Part shown: in pieces, positions 12,767 to 23,625 of the stretch | Layout of the letters: each line of letters begins with the position of its first letter | Numbering within the stretch: the stretch's first letter is position 1 | DNA from: Hemicordylus capensis | Lineage: Eukaryota; Chordata; Lepidosauria; Squamata; Cordylidae | DNA: 64,000 nt | Assembly: GCF_027244095.1 (NCBI RefSeq) | Contig: NC_069662.1 | Coordinates: forward strand, 13,666,501 to 13,730,500 | Reading direction: 5' to 3' | Made by a program: the position numbers and the translations under genes | The notes under the pieces: model-generated | Databases searched by the model: none | Told to the model about the DNA's origin: nothing | Seen by the model: the letters and a program-made list of their open reading frames with translations, nothing else

Positions 12767-15700
12767 TTCAATTTCTACACCGCACTTCCAAAAATAGCTC
12801 AAGGCGGTTTACACAGAGAAATAATAAACAAATAAGATGGCTCCCTGTCCCCAAAGGGCTCACATTCAAAAAAAAAAAGACAAGATAGAAACCAGCAACA
12901 GTCACTGGAGGTACTATGCTGGGGGTGGATAGGGCCAGTTACTCTCCCCCTGCTAAATAAAGAGAATCACCACAGTGAAAGGTGCCTCTTTGCCCAGTTA
13001 GCAGGGGATGAAAATCTTAGGGATGCAGGGAATCAGTCTGAAGAAGAGAGAAATGCTGTCTTAGAAGGGACACCTTCCTTGCATAATGCTCCCAAATCCT
13101 CTCACACATAGGATACTCCTCCAGGGATTGGGGGCCTCCTAGTAGTGGGCAATTTGATAATTAGGAACTGGGGAAGGGGAAGAAGAGTGCAACAAAGATG
13201 ATCAGGGGCATGGTGCACCTTTCTTATAAGGTAAGTCTACAGTGTCTGGGGCTTTTTAGTTTGGAAAACGGGTGGCTATGGGGAGACATGATGGACGTTT
13301 ATAAAATTATGCATGGAGAAGAGAGAGTGGACAGAGAGAAATCTTTCTCCCTCTCTAACAAATCTCATGGGTCTGGAGGCCAGGTAAAATAGGACCAACT
13401 AAAGGAAGTCATTTTTCACAGAGCAGAAAATTAATCTATGGAATTCTCTGCTATGGGATGTGGCAAATATAGAACCCCCCCAAAAAAGGCATGCCCTCAC
13501 CTCTTGCCAGTTGGCTTCTCAGAGGCATCTGGTAGGCCACTGTGTGAAACAGCAAGGCTGTTCTTATGTTCTTGAATGGAAAGGTTTTCATCCCCTTCCA
13601 AGTTCTTAGAGTGTTTTCTTAAAAAAATTAAGGAATAATTACTCATTCTACTGTGCAATGTCTTGTTTTCAATACATTATTATTGTCATTTTCTTTCAAT
13701 ATTAGGGCCACAACTCCCCTGAACACATTTTCTTTCAAACTGTGTTTCAACCTTGCCCCAGCTTTCACTTTCAAGTAGGAATAGTCTTTAATTTTTCTTC
13801 ATCCTGTTTAGAATCCTATCCCAGTATAAGACTCAATGGTACCAGTAGTTCCTACTCAAAATAGAAGTATTGTCTTATCTGAAATATTTGATGGAAGCTG
13901 ACATTTAGTGAATTGAAGAAGTAATACCATGATCAAGAACAAAGGGGTGTCCTTTTAATACTGTTTTAAAAAACAATTTCCGCCCATATAGCTGAGTTAT
14001 GGATCTTTTGACCCTGTGCTAAGTGATCAAACCCGGTTCCCTTTTTTCTTCCGGATGGTTCCAAGTGAAGACCTTCAATATATTGGGATTATTTTTCTGC
14101 TGAAGCATTTCAAGTGGAATTGGATCGGTCTGCTCACATCAGATGATGACAGTGGAGAAACATTTCTTCAAAATATGAGACCAAGACTTCTCCAGAGCAA
14201 TATTTGTATTGCTTTGGCACAATCCATTCCAAAATTAACGAGTCGCACATCAAGTACACAAACTGAAAAAATACTGGTGGAAATAGCTAATGCTGTCTGG
14301 AAGGAAGCAAAGATGAATGTGGTTCTTGTCCATGGGAATAGTCATTCTATGGAGGGTTTACGAATAATCTTACAATTCTACGAATTTCATCTTAAGCCTC
14401 CATTGGAGAGAGTGTGGCTCATAACTGCTCAGTGGGATTGCACAACTCTTTTTTCATGGGATAAATTCACAGGGAAATCCTTCAATGGTTCTTTGTCATT
14501 CACACTTCACACAAAAGTGGTTCCAGGATTTCAGGACTTTCTTGAGAACATAACTCCATACCAGTCTATGATATATTTCATCCATCAGTTCTGGTGCTTT
14601 GCATTTTTCTGTTCACTCCCAAAGCATGGCTTATATGTTCCAAATCAAGACAACTGCACTGGGGAGGAGAAACTGGGGAGCCTCCCTGAATCTGTGCTTG
14701 AAAAGGGCATGTCTGGGCAGAGCTATAACATCTACAATGCTGTTTATGCTGTAGCACATGCTCTCCATTCTATGTATTCATCGAAAGCTAAACAGAAAGA
14801 AATGGAGAAACACGGGGGAAAGCGTCTTTTGTTGTGGCCTGTATGTTTCCTCCGCTTTGTTTCCATGTCACTTCTCATTGTATTAGTTCATAACTCATAC
14901 TAGCAGTTGTGATATAATGTCTGATTGTGGCATGCAGTTCCTGACATCCTGATTAGCAAAGCACTGGTGAAGCAGTGTGAGTTGGTTTAGGCTGAGAGAG
15001 AAGAAACTCACTCAGAATCACACAGAATCACCCATGATCTTCATGGCTAAATGGAGACTTGAATTTGAATTTGAAAAATTCAATTGGAAATCAAATCAAA
15101 TTGCCCTTTTAAGGGAAGAGACAATTATTATGTTTTCAACAAAAATAAATTTCAGGAAGAAAACCTTATATCAAAGATCTTGTAAATGTTTATTCAATAT
15201 TCAGTATTGTTTGATGTTTTAATATGGCTGATACCCATTCCACAATAAGGTAAATGGATATCAGTTTTTCCAAAATTCTTTCCCTTTGTTATAATTATCC
15301 CCAAATTGCTTTGTATATCAATTTATATGTGAATATTCACTGCTGTAAGATCCTGTACTATTCTTCAACAGAAATTCCTATTGCTTCCAGTGGCTTGCTA
15401 CCAATATAAACATGCTTAAAGGTATATTCCTGATAGGTATATAGTATTTCTTCTCAGTGACATCTTCCAGTTGGTGATCAAGGGATTTGTTGTTAAAGTG
15501 ATAATGTTAATGCAATTTTCCACAATTTGACCCAGGGTGTGAACTTTTTCTCCTCCCAATTAGCTTCATGCTTTTCTGAGCAATATCCATTTCAACAATA
15601 CTGCTGGGGAAGAAATCTTTTTTGATGAGGAACGGAGCCTGCCATCTGGATACGATATCATCAACTTGGTCACATTCCCCAATGACACCTTCCAGAAAGT

Positions 15701-18700
15701 CCAAACTGGAAGGATGGATCCCCTGGCTCGTGAAGGAAAAAGGTTCACCATGAATGGAAGTGCTACTGTATGGAACCACAAGTTTAAAGAGGTATGGAGA
15801 CCTGTCCCGCCTCACCTTGTTGGGTTCCCTGACTTTAAGGGGTTTTCTCACAACCCAGCTCCAATATCAGGAGTCAAGAGCGTTGGGAGTGAGAAATGGG
15901 CTGAAAGGAATGGAGTGCCCTGTTGGGGGATGCTCTGTTTCTCTCCTCTAGGCAAATCTCCAGGAGTCTCAGATTGAGGACTCCAGCAGTAGGGTCCAGG
16001 TGACCTACCCCACTCCCTGACAGAGGAAATTATCAGCCTGACCCCAGATTTGCCTTGACCATGTTTGATGCCCCCAACCTCTTTTTGTCTGCCTGCACTC
16101 AGACCCACCTTGGCTTTTGCCTGGTTCAGGGAGTAGACCCCTATTCCATACTCTTCATATGTGGATATTTGGTTTTGAGAATAATAGAAGGGGTGGGGGG
16201 AATCGGAACATTCTTCCTTCTTGCTCCTGTTAGATGCAGCCCCGTTCCCGATGTGTTGAGAGCTGCCATCTTGGATCCAGCAGGATTGCCCAGCAGGGAA
16301 GACAAGTTTGTTGTTATGATTGTGCTCAGTGTCCTGCAGGGAGGATTTCAACACAGACCGGTAAAAACATGTATATTGGGAAACCAAATCCAAATGTTTA
16401 AAATTCTCTGTCTTATTTTCTACATCAAATAGATGACTGAATTTCTCAACATACTTCTGTTGAACTCAAGTACTAGTGCCAAGATCTGAGGGTTTTATTT
16501 CGTCTGGCAAATCTTTTCACTTGAAAAACTTTCCCTACTCCTTCTGCAGGAGCAGCAATCTGCCCTCTGCAGCATCATCTAGGACTTAATCTTCAGGTAT
16601 TAGCACCCTTGCAGGGAAAGGAAACATTTTGTTTTCTTACAACTAAATTCTCAGAATATCTAGGCTTTTCATGTGAAGCCAGAATCTGTAACCATTCCAA
16701 AATTAGAAAGAGTTTATGCAGGATAGAGACTATGGCATTTATGATGAGCATTCCTTTAGTTTAAGTTTTCAGGTGCTAGCCTTTGCAGAAGAATATCCTG
16801 GATTCTTTGAAAGCTAAAACAATAAGCTTCAGTGGCCAATGTTCCCATTAGAAAAAGTTGATGCTAGGTGATATTCGTTGATGCTGCTGAAGGGGTCAAT
16901 GAATGGAACACTGCTACTCTCTTGGGGACAGTGAATTTGGATGATTGCCCCTTCCCCCCAGAAGCATTCTTCACCAGTTGGAAATATGTCCCTGAGGGTC
17001 ATGTAGCTCTCAGGGACATAGTTTTGACTGGTGCAGAGCACTTCTGGGGGAAGGAGAGATCATCAAAAATTATTCTCTCTTTCATAGGTGCTGGTGCTGT
17101 ATTACCCTTCATAGGTAGTACCAGCATTTTGCAACTCAACATTTCTGCCAATATAGACAAAATAAAACAATGCCAAAAAAATGCCTAAAATGGCACAGTG
17201 CCTACTAATGAGAAACATCAACTGTTCTGCTCCTGAATATGGACAAAGAGATTTGATTTTATTTATTGGTTTTGTGTTTTTAATTTTCATATTGCCTCCT
17301 TTTAAAATTCTATGTATAATAGGGAAGTGCAAGACATTTTGGGTGTTCCGGCACCGAAACGAAAAACCCAATCACCATCCTGAAATATTTTGGAGCCGAA
17401 ACAAATCGCCCTAGTTTCGGTTCCGAAAATGTTGTCGTTTCGGCCCTCCATTTTGTGACCGAGAACGTGCTTCTCCTTTCTCCTCCAATTTGAGTTCTGA
17501 TGTGTGCTTGAATTTCCTGCCTTTCAGCCTCCCATTGACTTCCGCAAAGTTCCGAAATGTGCTTCCTCTTCCTCCTCCATTGAGTTTGGTGACATGCGCT
17601 TGAATTTCCTGCCTTTCAGCCTCCCATTGACTTAAATGCAAGTTCTGATGTGCAAAATAATGCCCATATTTGGCTCTACAGGAGCCAAATTAATCTCCCA
17701 TTAGCTAAGGGGAGATGGAGGAGGGGGCAAGTGGGGGGGGGTTGTGAGATGTTTTCAGGAGGGTATTAAAGGACCAGCAGCCATTTCTTCCTTGCTGCTG
17801 CCTTGTGTGGGGAGAGAGTTCTTTTGCATGATTGCTCAGCCTTGCCATCACACATCCACCATTGCCTCCAACCATTGTTCAGCATTGCCACCATTGCCAC
17901 CTTTTTTTCTCCAGCAATTTTTTTAATTGAGAAAAAGAAGAGGAATCCATCTTTTATTCCTTCTGTCTTGCTAACACGGAAAGCCTGCTACCTGAGCCAT
18001 CCTTGGACCTTGGCTGAGCCATCCTTGGACCTGGGGGATCTAACACAGGCTTCTTTAGAAGAAGTCTAATGATTGCCTCCTTAAGACAAGGAGGCATCCT
18101 GCCCCCCTCAGAGGAGCATTTATGATTACCACCAGGCTTTCTACAACAGCCCACCTGCTAGATCGAACAAGCCATGTTGGAGAAGGATCAAGTGAACAAG
18201 TGGTAGGCCTCACTGCTCCAAGCAGCTTGTCAACCTCCTCAGGAGTTACAAACTGAAATTGATCCAGTCAAATCACATAAGAGGAGTTTTTGGGCACCTC
18301 CAGTTCAGACAACAAATTAATTGTGGTTTCTCCATCTAGGTCTGCCCGAATCCAAGATATTTTATCTGCGAAAAACTCAAAAAACACATCACCGTGGGAA
18401 ACTGATGACTCCAAATTCTGGTTCAAGGTGGAGGGGTGGATACTAGTCCCTTCACAACCCTGAACAACTCCACTGGACGAGAACTCGCAGAGGCAATGTG
18501 GGCAGAAAAGAACCACCTGTTTGCCGCGCATGTTACCTGAGCATAGATCTATAGATGTGCTTTATGTCGCTATCTGTCGGATACGGGTCTTTCTCCACTT
18601 GTGCTCCAATCGCCTGCCTTGCCACTTCAGCCCCTGTAGATCTTCCGTATACCAAAAGGGGCCAATTTTGAAGCGGGTCAAAGGGGACGCTTGGGAGCAA

Positions 18701-21700
18701 TCATGTCTACTGACCTGGTGAGCAAGTTGTTCCAATTCTCAACCAGGGTGTCAACAAGATCATCGGCAAAGACAACACTGAATCCTTTCAAGGCTTCTTG
18801 GAATCCTACTGGATCCAATAACCTCTTTGGGCGAAAAATTCTAATAGGTCCCTCGCCCCGGTGGAGGTGGGAAGTGCTTGTAAGTCCAATCTTAACCATC
18901 CATGACAATGGGGAAATCACAGGCATCCCCACCCACAGAACACCACCCTGATCAGTCAAAGACCAAATCAAGCATGTGACCTGCAATATGCATCGGTCCA
19001 GAGACCACTTGGGATAGGCCCATAGTTGTCATGGCCGCTATGAACTCCTGAGCTGCCCTGGACAGATTGGTCCCGAAATGAACATTGAAGTCCCCCAGCA
19101 CCAAGAGTCTGGGAGATTCCAATGCAAGTTCTGCAACCAAGTCCATGAGCTCAGTAAAGGAATCTGTTGGGCAACGGGGCAATCAGTACACCAACAGAAG
19201 TCCCAATCTATCCCTGGTCCCCAAACTTAAATACACACATTCAATATGATCTGATACCCTAACAGGGACCCTGGTAAGGGAGATGTTAGCCTCCACCTCC
19301 CCACCCACGTCCCCTGACCCGCTCCTCTACAGAATATCCTGGAGGGAAAAGCTGGGACCAGACTGGACCACTAGCTTCCCCCAACCAAGTTTCACTAATA
19401 CATACCAGGTCGGCTCCTTCATCCATGATCAAATCAGGGATGAGTTTAGGTTTATTTTGGACCATCCTGGCATTACAGAGGAGCAGGGTAATGCTATGTG
19501 GATTGTTGGCAGTGCCCCCCCAAGGTCAAAGAGCTGGCAGGACAGCCGGAAGGGGAGACCGCTATTAAATTTCTGACTTCCTTCCCCTGGAATGGCCTGC
19601 TGACCTGCCAACATTACTTCTTCTATTCCCCACCACTACCAGGATAGCTATCCCATAGTCAACAAAGGTGATGTCAAAGAGATGTGCCAAAAAATTGTGT
19701 GCCACCATTGTTGTTGTTGTCATCATCACTCTTTCAACTTGCGCAGGTGAGAGGGGGGCAAAACTTCGCTATTCCACTGGCAGAATGTGTTGTTTAGCAG
19801 CATCCTTACTTTACTTGCTTTGGAAACCTGGTTCTCTTCTTTGCAAAGCTCTACTGTTGTTGTTGATTTGTGCTGTTAATGCAGACTGGGGACAAAAAGA
19901 GTGGGGGTAGTGGTAGTGCTCCAATGGGTGCCTGCCACCACCCAGATCCCAAAGGGATTGGGCAAAGGACTGGGTTTTGGTGATTTGTTGAAGTTTGAGT
20001 GTCTTTGGGGCAGATTCAGGGCAGAAAGGGGCCATCTGGGGTGGAAGAGTAGGGTGGGGAGATAGTGCCCCAATGGATGCCTGTCATCACCCAGATCCCA
20101 AAGGGATTGGGCAAAGAGATGATTTTTGGTGATTTGTTGAAGTTTGAGTGTCTTTGGGGCAGATTTGGGGCAGAAAGGTGGCATTTGGGGTGGGATAGCG
20201 GGGTGAGGTGGTAGTGCCATACCCCAGGGGGTGCCTGCCACCACCCAGATCCCAAAGGGATTGGGCAAAGGGCTGATTTTTTGTGATTTGTTGAAGTTTA
20301 TGTGTCTTTAAGGCTTTTCTCCATAGGAATAATGGAGGTTTCAGCAGCCCCATAACTGCACTTGGGGGGCACTGGGGTGGCCCAGAGCAAGTGACGGTGT
20401 AGTGCACAGGAGGTGCCAACCACCCCCATGGGTTGCTAACCCATGGGGTACAGGGTTTTGTTGTTTCTGAGGTGTTCTGAGTGTCTATTCTCTGGTAGCA
20501 TATGGGATTTATAATGACAAACCATGAATCCACTCTCATTTGCTACCAGTGAAACTACACTAAGAACCCCTCAGAAACAACAAAACCCTATACCCCATGG
20601 GATAGCAACCCATGTGGGTGGTTGGCACCCTCTGTGCACTACACCTCCACTCACCCTGGGCCACCCCAGCATCCCCCAAGTACAGTTATGGGGCTGCTGA
20701 AACCTCCATTATTCCCTATTGAGAAAAACCTTAAAGACACGTAAACTTCAAAAATCACTTTAAAATGATCCCTTTGCCCAATTCCTTAGAAATAATTCTG
20801 GTAGCTTCCTTGCACCCTTTGGACACTACCACCCACCACACCACACCCTGGGCCACCCATTTCCCCACAATGTGAAGAGATGCATTTGCTGAAACCTCCA
20901 TTATTCCCTATTGAGAAAAACCTTAAAGACACTTAAATTTTAAAAATCACTTTTAAAAATATCAGCCCTTTTCCCAATTCCTTAGAAATAATTCTGGTAG
21001 CTTCCTTGCCACCACTAGGCACTACCACCAACTATACTCCACCCTGGGCCATCCCTTTCCCCCCGACATGAAGGAGAAAATCTTAAAGATGTGTGAACTT
21101 CAAAAACATCACCAAAAATCAGCCATTTGCTCAATTCCTCTGAAATTTGAGTGGTAGCCTCCACCCATTAGGCACTTCCATCCCATACCACTCTTTTGGC
21201 TCCAGGACCAGTTTTTTCAATGATAATCAGTTCATATTCAGATTTGGATTAATTCGGAAGCGAATCGAATCTGGGGTGATTTGGATGGGTCTGATTTGGA
21301 TCCGAAATGAAATAGGGGTGTTTTGATTTGGGTCCAAAATCAAACATCGAATATCCGATATGCACATCCCTAGTGTAGATCACAGATAAAATGAAATAAA
21401 TCATTAAATTAAAAACTATAAGAAAAGCAAAAGTAAGAGCAGCTTAAAATCTATCAATGTCACATGAGAGGGAGCAAACGTTAACAACCCGTTCTGTAGT
21501 AAAACAAGAAAGTCAACAGAATCCAGTTAAAGTTGAACAATGTTTGTGTATCTTTGCAAAACAAAGACTTTGTTGATGTATTTCAGATGCAGACCAGTGT
21601 GAGATGTGCCCAGAAGATCAATGTCCAAATGAGAAACAGGATCAATGCATCGCCAAAACAATGACCTATTTATCCTATGGAGAACCATTAGGAGCAATTT

Positions 21701-22488
21701 TGATTTCTTTTGCTCTTTTGTTTTCCCTGATCACCTTTGCTGTGATTGGGATCTTTGTTCTGCTCTGCAAAACTCCCATTGTGAAAGCCAATAACTGGAA
21801 CATTACTTGTATCCTTCTCTCTTCTCTGCTGCTTTGCTTTCTCTGCTCCTTCCTATTCATTGGTCAGCCTAGGAAGGTGACCTGTCTCCTCAGACAAACC
21901 GTGTTTGGCATCACCTTTACTGTCGCACTTTCCTCTGTTTTGACTAAAACCATCACTGTTGTTCTGGCCTTCCTGGCCACCAAGCCGGGAAACAGGATGA
22001 GGAGATGGATAGGGAAGAGGCTGGCAGTATCGGTCATCATTCTCTGTTCACTTATTCAAATTGGAATCTGTGCTGTGTGGCTGGCAACCACTCCCCCTTT
22101 CCCAGAGTTTGACATGCACTCTCAGATCAGTGAGATCATTGTGCAATGCAATGAAGGCTCAAACACCATGTTCTACATCGTCCTGGGCTACATGGGTTTT
22201 CTGGCCATCATCAGCTTCACTGTGGCCTTCCTTGCGAGAAAGTTACCAGATAGCTTTAATGAAGCCAAGCTGATCACCTTCAGCATGCTGGTCTTCTGCA
22301 CTGTTTGGATTACTTTTGTCCCAAGCTACTTGAGCACCAAGGGAAAATACATGGTGGCTGTGGAGGTCTTCTCCATCATGGCCTCTAGTGGTGGACTGTT
22401 GAGTTGTATCTTCCTCCCCAAATGCTACATTATGATTCTTAGACCTGATCTGAACACCAGAGAGCAACTAGTAAGGAAACAATATTGA
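7317..22488 (+). CDS. V2R unit A, complete six-exon vomeronasal type-2 receptor gene (867 aa)
   Basis: The coding sequence is join(7317..7522, 11016..11307, 13992..14840, 15564..15791, 16234..16360, 21587..22488), 2604 nt or 867 residues plus stop. Every intron begins GT and ends AG. The phases (2, 0, 0, 0, 1) match between exons and match the canonical V2R layout. Domains: short signal peptide (about residues 1-18), venus-flytrap ligand-binding domain (about 60-500), cysteine-rich NCD3G linker (about 526-585), seven-helix domain (about 600-845) and a short cytoplasmic tail. Known role of the family: class C GPCRs of vomeronasal neurons that detect peptide and protein chemosignals. Length is normal for V2Rs. 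This is the only unit fully inside the window without a coding lesion. I chose ATG 7317 because it opens the hydrophobic leader; the frame upstream has no better ATG. The ligand is unknown. Confidence 0.93.
7665..7880 (+). mobile_element. Diverged tRNA-derived SINE (intron 1 of A)
   Basis: It has a B-box-like GGGTTTGATCTC, then the SINE body with GGCACAGCTGGGAAA and the tail ACCAATGGCCTGATTCAATA, matching the family at 10466. The same insertion lies at 62955-63160 in unit D, so it predates the duplication. Confidence 0.7.
7927..9403 (-). mobile_element. LINE fragment of unassigned clade, unit A only
   Basis: The minus strand carries a LINE linker block ([16 protein letters not shown] and [20 protein letters not shown]) at 9100-9250. 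At 8017-8760 it carries an ORF2 C-terminus with [18 protein letters not shown] and a [18 protein letters not shown] zinc-knuckle-like motif. The reverse transcriptase core between them is missing. Unit D lacks the whole block at 63215. Its left end looks like a 3' tail (repeated TAATG). Confidence 0.7.
9713..9875. mobile_element. Small foldback MITE with CAG termini
   Basis: The 163-nt palindromic element has ends CAGTAGGGAAGCAGCAATTT and its near-perfect inverse, an internal inverted pair around CCTCAGGGACATAT, and a CAG...CTG border as in hAT-type elements. No clear target duplication. Same site in D (63525-63687); truncated in C (about 46992-47096). Confidence 0.7.
9876..10465. other. Intron 1 sequence of unit A, no gene seen
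   Basis: Shared with unit D (63688-64000). Most of it is deleted in C. No open frame, RNA or repeat family recognised. Confidence 0.4.
10466..10641 (+). mobile_element. tRNA-derived SINE (intron 1 of A)
   Basis: It has A-box-like TAGATCAGTGGTAGAG, B-box GGTTCAATCC, the body CTGGGAAAGACTCCAGCCTG and the tail GTCTGACTCGGATTAGAGCA. It is a common squamate-type tRNA SINE. The same insertion is in unit C at 47216-47392. Confidence 0.85.
10769..10920 (-). repeat. LINE/SINE 3'-tail repeat
   Basis: It contains ATTCTGCCCAAAACGCAAG and CTCTGGGCGGTTTACAAC followed by A-rich sequence, the reverse of a common squamate retroposon tail. The same tail splits the fossil 7TM exons at 3361, 23171, 41901 and 55917. 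Confidence 0.65.
11016..11307 (+). CDS. Unit A exon 2: ligand-binding domain lobe 1
   Basis: The exon lies between a TTGCAG acceptor and a CAG/GTATGT donor, 292 nt (1 + 97 codons). It encodes [20 protein letters not shown], then a run with TLGFEIYDN and [19 protein letters not shown] and ends TYKIPQ. These are hallmark blocks of the V2R / periplasmic-binding-like fold. No stops. Confidence 0.93.
11466..11818 (+). mobile_element. L2-tailed SINE, plus orientation (intron 2 of A)
   Basis: It runs from GGGCAAGCAAAC through GCAAAGAGGCACCTTTTTGA and TTTAGCAGGGGGAGAGTAAC to an L2-like end TTGTGAGCC, then GGTATATAAATA and a GTT repeat. The same site is occupied in C at 48190-48537. Confidence 0.7.
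12500..12716 (+). mobile_element. Possible CR1/L2 ORF1 fragment
   Basis: The reading frame gives WVCVR-like, then [19 protein letters not shown] and [20 protein letters not shown]. This resembles the zinc-finger plus coiled-coil start of CR1/L2 ORF1 proteins. It is also in unit C at about 49210-49463, where the stretch AGAGCTCCTGGCTCTCAGGT is duplicated. The family call is tentative. Confidence 0.4.
12717..13012 (-). mobile_element. L2-tailed SINE, minus orientation, with (GAT)n tail
   Basis: The reverse of the family at 11466: CCGCACTTCCAAAAATAG, GCTCCCTGTCCCCAAAGGGC, GGTGCCTCTTTGCCCAGTTA. Its tail has become about 15 GAT units (12719-12763). The same insertion is in C (49465-49768) with about 16 units. 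Confidence 0.78.
13187..13573 (+). mobile_element. CR1 LINE 3'-end fragment (intron 2 of A)
   Basis: It matches the well-known CR1 3' region: GTGTCTGGGGCTTTTTAGTT, GTTTATAAAATTATGCATGG, AATCTATGGAATTCTCTGCT, GGTAGGCCACTGTGTGAAAC. The same copy lies in C (49945-50337) and in part in B (31712-31985). Confidence 0.82.
13992..14840 (+). CDS. Unit A exon 3: main ligand-binding exon
   Basis: The exon follows a polypyrimidine-poor ATATAG acceptor and starts [20 protein letters not shown], the invariant beginning of V2R exon 3. It contains [41 protein letters not shown] and [18 protein letters not shown]. The 849 nt (283 codons) end at CCT before donor GTATGT in phase 0, joining LHAFL of exon 4. The last exon base is T instead of the usual G, but the +1 to +6 bases are strong. 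Open throughout. Confidence 0.92.
15564..15791 (+). CDS. Unit A exon 4: end of ligand-binding domain
   Basis: The 228-nt, 76-codon exon is phase 0 on both sides, between AATTAG and GAG/GTATGG. It encodes [20 protein letters not shown], then [19 protein letters not shown], and ends in VWNHKFKE. This is the standard exon 4 block of V2Rs. Units B and C keep the same length and borders. Confidence 0.93.
16234..16360 (+). CDS. Unit A exon 5: cysteine-rich linker (NCD3G)
   Basis: The 127-nt exon between GTTAG and CCG/GTAAAA encodes RCVESCHLG, then [18 protein letters not shown]. The CxxxC, CCxxC and CxxCP pattern is the NCD3G domain that links ligand binding to the membrane domain. The final base G joins AT of exon 6 to make Asp. 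It is too short to stand out as a simple open reading frame; I found it from the cysteine pattern and phases. Confidence 0.92.
16951..17053. mobile_element. Small foldback MITE (intron 5 of A)
   Basis: Termini CTTCCCCCCAGAAG and CTTCTGGGGGAAG are inverted. The centre is an inverted pair TGTCCCTGAGGG / CTCTCAGGGACA. B has the same element at 34541-34643. Confidence 0.65.
17320..18015 (-). mobile_element. hAT-like non-autonomous element (intron 5 of A)
   Basis: The left terminus TAGGGAAGTGCAA is followed by a region rich in CCGAAAC repeats and two direct copies of a stretch containing CTTGAATTTCCTGCCTTTCA, about 110 nt apart. It looks like the common squamate hAT MITE type. The right end is not clear because it abuts the L2. 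B has the same element at 34899-35585. Confidence 0.5.
18016..19765 (-). mobile_element. L2-like LINE, 3'-deleted (intron 5 of A)
   Basis: The minus strand carries the APE endonuclease ([33 protein letters not shown]-like) and the linker [20 protein letters not shown]. Relative to unit B about 1.3 kb of the 3' reverse transcriptase region (B 35595-36925) is missing. The junction carries the repeated words GAGCCATCCTTGGACCT. Confidence 0.82.
19880..21372. mobile_element. Large foldback element, both arms (intron 5 of A)
   Basis: The symmetry centre is near 20520. The inner arms 20257-20500 and 20541-20787 are inverted copies of about 245 nt at high identity by eye, with a 40-nt spacer. Homology continues outward at lower identity. 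The left arm holds three tandem copies of a unit of about 150 nt with CCCAAAGGGATTGGGCAAAG (19948, 20097, 20251). The right end is TGCACATCCCTA, a hAT-like terminus. No matching left terminus seen. Confidence 0.75.
21587..22488 (+). CDS. Unit A exon 6: 7TM exon and C-terminus
   Basis: The exon begins after TTTCAG with [16 protein letters not shown] and ends [10 protein letters not shown] then TGA. Seven membrane segments are evident, from [20 protein letters not shown] (TM1) to [19 protein letters not shown] (TM7), with the V2R-typical [13 protein letters not shown] before TM6. 902 nt, open. Intron 5 upstream is about 5.2 kb and full of an L2 remnant and a foldback element. Confidence 0.95.
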
Positions 22489-23050
22489 GACACTGGACTC
22501 TTTCTGCCTTTTCTTGTTCTTCGGCACCACGTCTCTCATCATTATATTCCCATATTAGTAGTGAAGGAAGGCCTAGATTAGAGAATACAGTCAACATGGG
22601 TGGTATCGGTGACTAAGCGTAGGTGATATTGATGGCGTGGGTGATATTGAAACTACTAGAGGGAATACACAGTAGTAAGCATCCTTCTAGCAGAGCAGAT
22701 CCTTGAGTTTAGTTAAACATAATGGCGTAGCTTATGTCAAGCTGTGAACTTCTATATCTAATTTATCATACATCAATATCGGGACAATGGGGGGAACTGT
22801 GGAAGAGCTGCTTCAACAATCATCCATATTGCACAGCTCTGGCACTGCTTTGAAGGACACAGCAGCCCTGCAGCACCATGTGTCCAGAATGCAGCACTGG
22901 ATGTCAGCCAGCCTACAGTGTGGGCCACAGACTAATAGTTCTCTCAAAGAAGGGAGATAACTGTAGACAGGCTTATACTTAAGGTTAGGTGAAAAAAGAA
23001 TGGCTGACAACCAGACTAACGCAGTGTGTGGCCATCAAATGAAGCTCGTG
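22489..23050 (+). other. 3' flank of unit A
   Basis: Conserved spacer as at 2828-3239, with a private stretch of about 130 nt at 22630-22775. No gene. Confidence 0.5.
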
Positions 23051-23625
23051 TGTTTGACATGCATTCCACATTCATCCAGATTGTGGTGCAGTGCAATGAA
23101 GGGTCTGTTACATGGGTTTTCTGGCCATCATCAGCTTCACTGTGGCCTTCCATGCTAGAATGTTACTGATGGATTTAAATTTATTTATTTATTTATTTAT
23201 TTAGTATTTAACATATTTTTATACCGCCCAAAACTTACGTCTCTGGGTGGTTTACAACAAGATAAAAACAAAAGTAAAACATTAGTTAAAAACAAAAACA
23301 AGATATTTTAAACAAAATTTAAAATTTTTGAAACAATATTCTAAAAACAGAATTAAAACAATTTAATGAAGCCAAGCAGATCACCTTCAGCATGCTGGTC
23401 TTCTGCAGTGTTTGCATGTCCTTTGTTCCAAACTACTTGAGCACCAAGGAGAAATACGTGGTGGCTGTAGAAGTCTGCTCCATCTTGGCCTCTATTGGTG
23501 GACTGTTGAGTTGTATCTTCCTCCCCAAATGCTACATTATTATTCTTAGACCTGATCTGGACACCAGAGAGCAGTTTGTATGGGAAAAGAATTGTGGCAT
23601 TGAAGTCTTTGGTTGTTTTTGTTGA
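23051..23625 (+). pseudogene. Fossil V2R 7TM exon fragment downstream of unit A
   Basis: The same decayed exon as at 3240, but retaining its 3' end: [20 protein letters not shown] through [20 protein letters not shown] to a stop. It is split by a repeat at 23171-23365. TM1-TM4 are missing. Confidence 0.88.

Noticed and set aside
12443-12802. Frames with poly-Asp or poly-Ile
   Set aside because: Translation of the (GAT)n tract at the tail of a SINE.
14841-14903. Extension of exon 3 reading frame past the donor in A
   Set aside because: Exon phase and homology place the exon end at 14840; the extra codons are intronic.
16055-16432. 125-residue frame across exon 5 of A
   Set aside because: It is in the wrong frame; the true exon is the 127-nt cysteine-rich block at 16234.
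19948-20270. Regularly spaced direct repeats resembling a CRISPR-like or satellite array
   Set aside because: Only three units, part of a vertebrate transposable element; no CRISPR in this type of genome.
19876-20539. Minus-strand frames with repeated peptide words such as [20 protein letters not shown]
   Set aside because: They arise from the 150-nt tandem units of the foldback arm; no start, domain or conservation suggests a gene.
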